Below, piece by piece: positions 1 to 5,069 of a stretch of 5,069 nt of DNA; position 1 is the first letter of the stretch, and the number at the start of each line of letters is the position of its first letter. A program made the translations under genes and the position numbers. Source of the DNA: DASYDU01 sp036499445 (GTDB taxonomy: Bacteria > Planctomycetota > Planctomycetia > Pirellulales > Lacipirellulaceae); the NCBI GenBank assembly GCA_036499445.1, contig DASYDU010000002.1:1-5069 (forward strand), written 5' to 3'. The notes under the pieces are model-generated. The model ran no database searches, was not told the origin of the DNA, and was given only the letters and a program-made list of their open reading frames with translations.

Positions 1-64
1 GGCTGACAAGCTACACCTATTTGGGCCTAAAGCCCGCCGGAGAGGGGCACGCTCCGCATAATCG

Positions 65-76
65 TTGAGCGCTCGA
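65..76 (+). repeat. Palindrome TTGAGC-GCTCGA upstream of cheW
   Basis: GAGCGCTC (67-74) is a perfect 8-base palindrome. One T-G wobble (66/75) and one T-A pair (65/76) extend it. The half-sites TTGAGC and GCTCGA recur upstream of cheR (1677-1692) with four bases between them. The centre is about 65 bases before GTG 136. It could be an operator or a chance palindrome; no protein is assigned to it. Confidence 0.3.
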
Positions 77-88
77 CCATGTTGCGCC

Positions 89-103
89 CGCCGTATGACG
101 GCG
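89..103 (+). repeat. Short perfect inverted repeat upstream of cheW
   Basis: CGCCGT and ACGGCG form a perfect 6-base-pair stem with an ATG loop. It ends 32 bases before GTG 136, so it would lie in the 5' leader if that start is right and inside the coding region if ATG 79 is used. There is no T-run after it, so it is not an intrinsic terminator. A similar 3-base-loop repeat lies at the matching place upstream of cheR (1709-1721). Confidence 0.3.
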
Positions 104-123
104 ACGCAATTCTAAAGACCCCT

Positions 124-127
124 GGAG
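124..127 (+). promoter_or_regulatory. Shine-Dalgarno site deciding the cheW start
   Basis: GGAG ends 8 bases before the GTG at 136, which is ideal spacing. The competing ATG at 79 has only a purine-rich GGAGAGGGG at about 39-47, more than 30 bases upstream and too far to act. This favours the shorter 172-residue CheW, although some planctomycete genes do start without such a site. Confidence 0.5.
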
Positions 128-135
128 TCGAATCC

Positions 136-654
136 GTGGCAACCGCAATCAAGACCGCTGCCCATTCAAGTCAGCGCGGAGCCCAATCGCCGGGCACTCT
201 TCAGCTCGTAAGTTTTCGACTGGGTGAAGAGGAGTACGGAATTGAAATCACCAAAATTCAAGAAATCATCTTGATGGGTGCGATCACACGAGTTCCGCAG
301 ACTCCGGCCTACGTTAAGGGGCTGATCAACCTACGGAGCAACGTGATCCCGATCCTTGATCTGCGGCTGCGCTTCGCGATGCCTGAGGACACCGTCACCG
401 ACGACACTCGAATCGTGGTCGTCAACGTCAAAGGCAAGACGATTGGCTTGATTGTCGACGCGGTCAGCGAAGTGTTGCGGGTGTCGCAAGACGAAATCGC
501 GCCGCCGCCGCCGGCCGTGGCTGGACTGGGTCGAGAATATTTGACGGGACTTATCCGGCGGGAAAACAGATTGTTGATCGTGCTCGACATCGACAATCTG
601 TTGGATTCAGAAGGCGATGCGGTCACGGAAAAGATGGTTATTGAGTCAACCTAG
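136..654 (+). CDS. cheW: CheW-type chemotaxis coupling protein
   Basis: This is a cytoplasmic scaffold that links receptors to the CheA kinase. From the GTG at 136 it has 172 residues, the usual length for CheW. A short polar tail (1-20) precedes one CheW domain (about 21-158). Visible family motifs are LVSFRLGEEEYGIEI (24-38), KGLINLRSNVIPILDLR (61-77, the NLR...P..DLR core), GLIVDAVSEVLRV (104-116) and YLTGLIRRENRLLIVLDIDNL (135-155). I chose GTG 136 because GGAG at 124-127 sits 8 bases before it, and the product then begins M-A-T-A, as many CheW proteins do. An in-frame ATG at 79 would add 19 residues but has no well-spaced ribosome site. Four consecutive prolines (123-126) may need EF-P for translation. 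It is the first gene of the visible cluster and lies 113 bases before the receptor gene. The family assignment is firm; the exact start is less so. Confidence 0.95.
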   Translation: MATAIKTAAHSSQRGAQSPGTLQLVSFRLGEEEYGIEITKIQEIILMGAITRVPQTPAYVKGLINLRSNVIPILDLRLRFAMPEDTVTDDTRIVVVNVKGKTIGLIVDAVSEVLRVSQDEIAPPPPAVAGLGREYLTGLIRRENRLLIVLDIDNLLDSEGDAVTEKMVIEST

Positions 655-757
655 GCCGCAGGATTCTGTTCAAGCATTACTAGCCCGCCAGTATCACACA
701 CTATACCTCCTTTTCATTCACCACTGACATCTACCAAGGTTACGCGCGAAAAGGAAT

Positions 758-762
758 AGGAA
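758..762 (+). promoter_or_regulatory. Ribosome binding site of the receptor gene
   Basis: AGGAA lies 5 bases before the ATG at 768, and another AAGGA begins at 751. The purine-rich leader supports ATG 768 as the start. The rest of the 113-base gap after cheW (655-767) shows no convincing terminator hairpin or promoter; CTATAC at 701-706 resembles a -10 box but has no matching -35 box. Confidence 0.6.
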
Positions 763-767
763 CGAAT

Positions 768-1637
768 ATGAGTGGCCATGCCCTTGTTGACGCACCGATC
801 GTTGCAGAGCTTCAGTCACCGCGAAATGAACCGTCGCGCAGCGCCGCTAAAGCCAAGTCCGTGAGGCGAGAATCGGACTTAATGGAAAATGTCAGAGAAT
901 GCGCCGCACAATTCACCGAAGGCGCCAGAGTCATTTCTGAAAGTGCCCAGGCGCTGGCCGAAGGCGCTCAGACCCAAAGCGCGGCTGTCGAGGAGATGAG
1001 CGCTTCCACCGAGGAGCTCATCCGGTCGATTGAATCCGTCAAGGAGAACTCAGCGGAAGCCGACAGACTGGCCAAGGCGACCAGCGCCTTGGCAGAAGAC
1101 GGCGGATCGGCGGTGAAAAAGTCGGTCGAAGCGATGGACTTGATCCGCAAGAGCTCCGAGCAAATCGGCGAGATCATCCAAGTTATTTCCGAGATCGCCA
1201 GCCAGACAAATTTGCTGGCGTTGAATGCGGCCATTGAGGCCGCTCGTGCCGGAGAGCATGGTCTTGGTTTTGCCGTCGTGGCCGACGAAGTCCGCAAGCT
1301 GGCCGAACGATCGAGCGAGGCCGCCAAGGAAATCTCGTCGCTGATCAAGGAATCAACCGCTCGCGTGAACGAGGGCGCGACGCTCAGCGAAGACACGTCC
1401 AAGGCCCTCGAAAAGATCATTCAAGGCGTCGACCAGACCACGAAGAAGATCTCGGAAATCGCCGCCGTGACCGTCGAGCAGGCGCACACGGCTCAGGAAG
1501 TTTCGACCGCCATCCAAACAGTTGCCAATGTGGCCGAGCAATCGGCCGCCGGCAGCGAAGAGCTGGCCTCCAGCAGCCAGCAACTCAACGCCCAAGCAGC
1601 CAGCTTGCGATCATTAGTCGAAACGAACGTCGGGTAG
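768..1637 (+). CDS. Soluble methyl-accepting chemotaxis protein without a sensor domain
   Basis: This is a chemoreceptor signalling domain that should bind CheW and CheA and be methylated by CheR. Its 289 residues contain no hydrophobic segment long enough to cross a membrane, so it is cytoplasmic. Residues 1-37 are polar and basic (R19, R24, K28, K30, R33, R34). The remainder is an Ala/Glu/Ser-rich antiparallel coiled-coil hairpin. The tip is unmistakable: ISEIASQTNLLALNAAIEAA (140-159), then RAGEHGLGFAVVADEVRKLA (160-179). Likely methylation sites are the paired E75/E76, E82/E83, E257/Q258 and E264/E265, each flanked by small residues. Leu166 stands where many receptors have Arg (GRGF). There is no HAMP, PAS or other input domain and no C-terminal NWETF-like pentapeptide for tethering CheR. 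It resembles FrzCD-type cytoplasmic receptors in organisation. It lies between cheW and cheR, its direct partners. The family call is very secure; the signal it senses is unknown. Confidence 0.96.
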   Translation: MSGHALVDAPIVAELQSPRNEPSRSAAKAKSVRRESDLMENVRECAAQFTEGARVISESAQALAEGAQTQSAAVEEMSASTEELIRSIESVKENSAEADRLAKATSALAEDGGSAVKKSVEAMDLIRKSSEQIGEIIQVISEIASQTNLLALNAAIEAARAGEHGLGFAVVADEVRKLAERSSEAAKEISSLIKESTARVNEGATLSEDTSKALEKIIQGVDQTTKKISEIAAVTVEQAHTAQEVSTAIQTVANVAEQSAAGSEELASSSQQLNAQAASLRSLVETNVG

Positions 1638-1673
1638 ATTCCCAGGTGAATCAAAGAGTCGAAAAGGAATCAA

Positions 1674-1695
1674 TAATTGAGCTGAGGCTCGATTA
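1674..1695 (+). repeat. 9-base-pair stem-loop between receptor gene and cheR
   Basis: Arms TAATTGAGC (1674-1682) and GCTCGATTA (1687-1695) pair over nine positions (eight Watson-Crick and one T-G) around a TGAG loop. It begins 36 bases after the receptor stop and ends 55 bases before the cheR start. No T-tract follows, so it is a poor fit for an intrinsic terminator. An operator palindrome or an mRNA processing or stability element is more plausible. It shares its half-sites with the palindrome at 65-76. Confidence 0.5.
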
Positions 1696-1700
1696 GTGCG

Positions 1701-1731
1701 TTGACGAACCGGTCAAACCGGCCGGCATAGA
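1701..1731 (+). promoter_or_regulatory. Weak candidate promoter upstream of cheR
   Basis: TTGACG (1701-1706) matches five of six bases of the sigma-70 -35 box. The best -10 candidate, CATAGA (1726-1731), matches only three of six, with a long 19-base spacer. An internal promoter for cheR-cheA is possible but weakly supported, and sigma-70 rules may not apply well in this organism. Confidence 0.2.
1709..1721 (+). repeat. Short inverted repeat upstream of cheR
   Basis: CCGGT and ACCGG form a perfect 5-base-pair stem with a CAA loop, followed directly by another CCGG. It ends 29 bases before the cheR ATG. It lies within the spacer of the candidate promoter, where a regulator could bind, but so short a GC-rich repeat can arise by chance. 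Confidence 0.25.
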
Positions 1732-1750
1732 GCGAACTGTCAGGTACTCG

Positions 1751-2605
1751 ATGACCATCAATCTTCAGCTCGAACAGGTCTCCGACGCCCAGCTGGCGCG
1801 TTATGCCGAGCTGATTTACAAGACTGCGGGCATCAGGATTTCCCCGCAGAAGAAGATGATGCTGTCCAATCGGCTGCGACGACGGCTCAAGGCCAGTCGC
1901 ATCGACGATTTCGATACGTATCTCGAACGCTTGAAGGAACTACCGACCGACGATCCCGAATGGGACGCTTTCCTTCAAGAGGTCAGCACACACGAAACGT
2001 TCTTGTTTCGCGATGAAGCTCATTGGACCTGGTTTCAGACTGAGTTCCTGCCGGAGATCATGGCCCAGGCTCGTAGCGGCGCCCGGTCCAAGAGTCTGCG
2101 CGTCTGGTCGGCCGCATGCAGCACGGGCGACGAGGCCTTTACTCTTGCCGCCTGCATCGCCGACGGCATCGACGACAGTGCCCAGTGGAAGATCGAAATC
2201 GTCGGCACCGACATCGGCGCAGGGGCTGTCCGCGCGGCCCAGCAAGCCATCTTCAACGAACGTGCCATGCACTTGGTGCCCGACTCGATAGTGCGCCGCT
2301 TCTTCGATGCCGCAGCCGACCGGCAATCGTGGAAGGCCAAGCCGCTGCTGTCACGTTGGACGACGTTTAAGCAACACAACTTGCTCGAACCGCTCGCCGA
2401 AAGGCCGTTCGATTTGATCTTCGTCAAGAACGTCTTGATTTACTTCGACGCGGCTTCCAAAAAACGGGCTCTCTCTCACGTGATTCCGTTGCTCGCGCCG
2501 GGCGGCGCCTTGGTCACCGCCGCCGCGGAAGGCGTCTCGACATTGATCCACGACTTGACCAAGGTCAAACCTTGGCTGTACCGCAAACCGGAGCGCAAGG
2601 CTTAA
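1751..2605 (+). CDS. cheR: CheR chemoreceptor glutamate methyltransferase
   Basis: CheR transfers methyl groups from S-adenosylmethionine to receptor glutamates during adaptation. The 284 residues match the family's normal length. An N-terminal helical domain (about 10-75; AGIRISPQKKMMLSNRLRRR at 26-45) is followed by the methyltransferase domain (about 78-280). Motifs, in order, are STHETFLFRDEAHW (79-92), LRVWSAACSTGDEAFTLA (116-133, the SAM-binding loop), IVGTDIGAGAVRAAQQAIF (150-168), FDLIFVKNVLIYFD (220-233) and LLAPGGALVTAAAE (247-260). Several residues depart from the usual consensus: STNE is STHE, GEEPY is GDEAF, FCRNV is FVKNV and GHSE is AAAE. The glycines, R87, D154, N227 and Y231 remain, so it is probably active. 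The ATG at 1751 has a weak AGG at 1742-1744. Its likely substrate is the receptor encoded just upstream. It lies 20 bases before cheA, strongly suggesting co-transcription. Confidence 0.95.
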   Translation: MTINLQLEQVSDAQLARYAELIYKTAGIRISPQKKMMLSNRLRRRLKASRIDDFDTYLERLKELPTDDPEWDAFLQEVSTHETFLFRDEAHWTWFQTEFLPEIMAQARSGARSKSLRVWSAACSTGDEAFTLAACIADGIDDSAQWKIEIVGTDIGAGAVRAAQQAIFNERAMHLVPDSIVRRFFDAAADRQSWKAKPLLSRWTTFKQHNLLEPLAERPFDLIFVKNVLIYFDAASKKRALSHVIPLLAPGGALVTAAAEGVSTLIHDLTKVKPWLYRKPERKA

Positions 2606-2625
2606 TTCGTTCACAGAATGCTTCT

Positions 2626-5069
2626 ATGAGCAGCGACACATCACAGCTCACCGACGAGTTCTTCGCCGACATGCTTCCCGATTTTCTCGATGAAGCCAAC
2701 GAGAACATCGGTCGGCTCAACGATCGTCTGTTGCAACTTGACGAGCAAGTCAAGGCGGCCGAGGGCGCGAACGGCTTTGATCCCAGCCTGCTAAACGACA
2801 TGTTCCGCGCGGCCCATACGCTTAAGGGTCTCTCCGGCATGTTGGGGCTGGGCCACATCAATGCGCTCACGCACAAAGTGGAAAACATCTTCGATGCCGC
2901 CCGCAATAGCGAGCTGCCCATCACAACCAAGGTCGTCGAGGTCGTATTTCAGTCGCTGGATAGCCTCAACGAAATGATCGATCAGCTCAAGAATGGCCAG
3001 AACGACAACGTGGACTGTGACGCCGTCATCGAGGACATCCGCGTCCTGCTGCAGCGAAGTGGCGTGGAAAAGAAACAAGCGTCGCAGCAGGAGGCCGAAG
3101 AGGCCATGCGTCAGATGATGGCCGCGGGGGCCCCGGCCGAGGTCGGGGCGGAAGTCGCTTCGCCAGTGGCCGAACAGACAATGCAGCCGGCTGAAACACA
3201 ACTCGTCGCGCCGTTCGAACAAACGCCCGACATCTTTGCCGCCATTCAGGATGACGTCGATTTCACATCGAAGTATGTGCCGATATTCCTCGACGAAACC
3301 GACCTGACCCTCGACCAGTTGACCGAGTCGCTGCTTGCCGGCGTAAACGAAAACATTACCGAACACGTCTTGGTTTTTTGTCATCGAATCAAGGGCTCGG
3401 CGGCGGCAGTCGGTCTCAACCGAGCGGCCAAACTCGCTCACTACATGGAAGACTTGCTCCAAGTCCTCCGCGAAAACGGCTCGCAACTGTCCGTTTCCAT
3501 GACCGACGCCATGCTCGACTGCGCAGAAGTGCTCCGAGCGTACGGTGCGGGTCTTAAGAACGGCAAGTCCCACACCGAGTCATTCGCCACGGTTTACGAC
3601 AAACTGATTCGATCGCAAACGACCAGTGGCAGCCCGACGCAAACCGCTCCATCGCCAAAGCAACCCGACTCGTGCCGATCAGCGGCCGGAGAATCATCCT
3701 CCGCAAACAATTTTGCGACCCAAGTACCGGCGCCGGTCGCGAGTGTCAAATCATGGCCGGAGCTGACAGACGAAGCCTGTGCCCGGATTGCGGCGACCGC
3801 TCCGTCAAGCCAACCGTGCTGCGTGGGCCAAATCGTGTTTGGCGACGCACTGCCCGACGTCGGCCTGAAGGCGCAGCTCTTGTACGAAAAGCTGTTGCGT
3901 GTCGGCGAGCCGTTCTACTGCGATCCACCGCCGTCGGCGCTCGATGATCTCGATCACCTGCAGGCAATGGTGTTCGGTCTGACCACCGATGGCGCCGCCG
4001 AGTCACTACGAACCAAATTGACGGTCGATGGAGCAACACGCGTCGAGCTGCGGGACTGGAATGATTCGGCCGATCACAGCACGACTACCTCGGCCGAGGC
4101 TGCGATACCAACGCCGGCGGCACCGCAGGAAACGAAAGTCGCCAGCGCCACTTCGATGAAAGTCGTCGCCGCCAAACCGACGGCGGCCGTTGGTGATTCT
4201 TCAGCCGCCACTGCCGCAGCGAGAGATTCCGCGCCCAAGGACGGCGGCGACAAATCGGAACACTCCAGCAAACCGGCGGAGACTGTCCGCGTCGATATCG
4301 ACAAGCTCGATCAATTGATGAATCTCACCGGTCAACTTGTGATTAACCGCGCCCGCTTCGCGCAAATCAGCTCCGGATTGCGACGTCTCCTCAATGGCAA
4401 ACAGACGAACTCAGTGACGAGCATTCTCGGATCTCTGCGGCGTTTGGATAGCGATCTGGATACTTGCGAGCAAGGTCGCAACTCCGCTGCCAAGCTGGAG
4501 GACATGCGGAGTTGCACTCGGAAAATCGAGACCGAAATGGAAGCTATCGAGCGGCAGATGCGGAAATACGATCACGTGCGATCGAGTATCCATGAATTGC
4601 TGGAGGCCGTTCATCAACTTGAACGTGTTTCGGACGGCATCCAGAAGTGCGTGATGGACACACGAATGGTGCCCGTTGGTCCGCTGTTCACGCGGTTCAA
4701 GCGAGTGGTCCGCGATATCAGCCGCTCCAACAACAAAGAAATCCGCCTGGTGATTCACGGAGAAAACACGGAGCTGGATAAGCGGATGATCGACGAATTG
4801 GGCGACCCGTTGATCCACATCATTCGCAATTCGGCGGACCACGGCATCGAATTGCCCGAAGTTCGAGTGGCGGCTGGCAAGCCGGCGGAAGGTACCGTCA
4901 CGCTCGACGCGATGCACCGGGGCAACAGCATCGTGATCCAGATCAAAGACGACGGCAAAGGGCTCGATTCCGCCAAGATTCGTGATAAGGCCGTGCAAAA
5001 GGGGCTGATGTCGCAAGCCGACGCCGATGCGCTCACCAATCAGCAGGCCTATCAACTGATTTGGGAAGC
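2626..5069 (+). CDS. cheA: CheA chemotaxis histidine kinase with two Hpt domains (3' end outside window)
   Basis: CheA uses ATP to phosphorylate its own Hpt histidine under receptor and CheW control, then passes phosphate to response regulators. The frame stays open for 814 codons to the window edge. Domains in order are: Hpt1 (about 8-115; HTLKG, His64); Ala/Glu/Pro linker; Hpt2 (about 213-312; HRIKGS, His253); linker; a P2-like regulator-binding domain (about 402-475; its pattern of small, hydrophobic and LDDLDHL residues fits, moderately sure); a low-complexity Ala/Ser/Thr/Pro linker (about 480-552); P3 dimerisation from VRVDIDKLDQLMNLTGQLVI (554-573) through DTRMVPV (678-684); and the start of the P4 ATPase domain with N-box HIIRNSADHGIE (731-742, Asn735) and G1 box DDGKGLD (775-781). 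The rest of P4 and the expected P5 CheW-like domain, plus any receiver domain, lie beyond the edge. The P3 hairpin is about 68 residues longer than in classical CheA. ATG 2626 follows cheR by 20 bases without a Shine-Dalgarno site, hinting at translational coupling. Confidence 0.96.
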   Translation, partial: MSSDTSQLTDEFFADMLPDFLDEANENIGRLNDRLLQLDEQVKAAEGANGFDPSLLNDMFRAAHTLKGLSGMLGLGHINALTHKVENIFDAARNSELPITTKVVEVVFQSLDSLNEMIDQLKNGQNDNVDCDAVIEDIRVLLQRSGVEKKQASQQEAEEAMRQMMAAGAPAEVGAEVASPVAEQTMQPAETQLVAPFEQTPDIFAAIQDDVDFTSKYVPIFLDETDLTLDQLTESLLAGVNENITEHVLVFCHRIKGSAAAVGLNRAAKLAHYMEDLLQVLRENGSQLSVSMTDAMLDCAEVLRAYGAGLKNGKSHTESFATVYDKLIRSQTTSGSPTQTAPSPKQPDSCRSAAGESSSANNFATQVPAPVASVKSWPELTDEACARIAATAPSSQPCCVGQIVFGDALPDVGLKAQLLYEKLLRVGEPFYCDPPPSALDDLDHLQAMVFGLTTDGAAESLRTKLTVDGATRVELRDWNDSADHSTTTSAEAAIPTPAAPQETKVASATSMKVVAAKPTAAVGDSSAATAAARDSAPKDGGDKSEHSSKPAETVRVDIDKLDQLMNLTGQLVINRARFAQISSGLRRLLNGKQTNSVTSILGSLRRLDSDLDTCEQGRNSAAKLEDMRSCTRKIETEMEAIERQMRKYDHVRSSIHELLEAVHQLERVSDGIQKCVMDTRMVPVGPLFTRFKRVVRDISRSNNKEIRLVIHGENTELDKRMIDELGDPLIHIIRNSADHGIELPEVRVAAGKPAEGTVTLDAMHRGNSIVIQIKDDGKGLDSAKIRDKAVQKGLMSQADADALTNQQAYQLIWE

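Noticed and set aside
23..35. GGGC-CTAAA-GCCC hairpin near the left edge as a terminator of an upstream gene
   Set aside because: The stem is only four base pairs and no T-run follows; the upstream gene is not in the window.
701..706. CTATAC as a -10 box for the receptor gene
   Set aside because: No acceptable -35 sequence lies 16-19 bases upstream (TACTAG at 679-684 is a poor match).
968..1420. 150-codon minus-strand frame within the receptor gene
   Set aside because: It mirrors the repetitive Ala/Ser/Glu codons of the coiled coil and carries no family signal.
655..1750. Two gaps of exactly 113 bases (655-767 and 1638-1750) as a possible duplicated spacer
   Set aside because: Their sequences do not match one another; the equal length appears to be coincidence.
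2791..3573. 260-codon open frame on the minus strand
   Set aside because: It lies antisense to cheA's Hpt region. The plus frame encodes clear CheA motifs throughout, and the minus translation has no recognisable domain; it is a codon-bias shadow.
3672..3947. 91-codon plus-strand frame starting inside cheA
   Set aside because: It overlaps the cheA linker and P2-like region in another frame. The product is Arg-rich with no recognisable motif, as expected for a shifted reading of GC-rich coding DNA. The cheA frame continues intact on both sides, so there is no frameshift.
4411..5055. 214-codon open frame on the minus strand
   Set aside because: It is antisense to the P3 and P4 domains of cheA, whose conserved motifs account for this sequence. 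No independent family signal is seen.

Overview
The window holds four consecutive plus-strand genes of one chemosensory (Che-type) signalling cluster: cheW (136-654), a soluble methyl-accepting receptor (768-1637), cheR (1751-2605) and the first 814 codons of a cheA histidine kinase that runs off the right edge (2626-5069). All four lie in the same direction. Gaps are short (113, 113 and 20 bases), so an operon, possibly with internal promoters, is likely. No RNA gene, mobile element, CRISPR array or minus-strand gene is supported. No stretch of 300 bases lacks a gene.

The sequence is moderately GC-rich. The protein style (a CheW with an IAPPPP stretch, a two-Hpt CheA with Ala/Ser/Pro-rich linkers, a receptor made only of the signalling coiled coil, and good Shine-Dalgarno sites before only some genes) suggests a planctomycete such as the Pirellula group. 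This is an inference from familiarity, not a database result, and other environmental Gram-negative lineages remain possible.

How the parts should work together: the receptor (no membrane segment, no recognisable sensor domain) and CheW would form a cytoplasmic array that controls CheA. CheR would methylate glutamates on the receptor to adapt it. CheA would autophosphorylate on one or both Hpt histidines and pass phosphate to a response regulator. No cheY, cheB, flagellar or pilus gene is visible here, so the output could be motility or an alternative cellular function. They may lie downstream.

The most notable points are: a receptor without a sensing module but with a basic N-terminal tail, reminiscent of FrzCD; an exactly preserved spacing of key receptor positions compared with E. 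coli Tsr; a CheA with two Hpt domains and a P3 dimerisation hairpin roughly 68 residues longer than in classical CheA; a CheR with several unusual motif residues; and a similar arrangement of inverted repeats upstream of cheW and cheR, which also bears on the choice of the cheW start codon.
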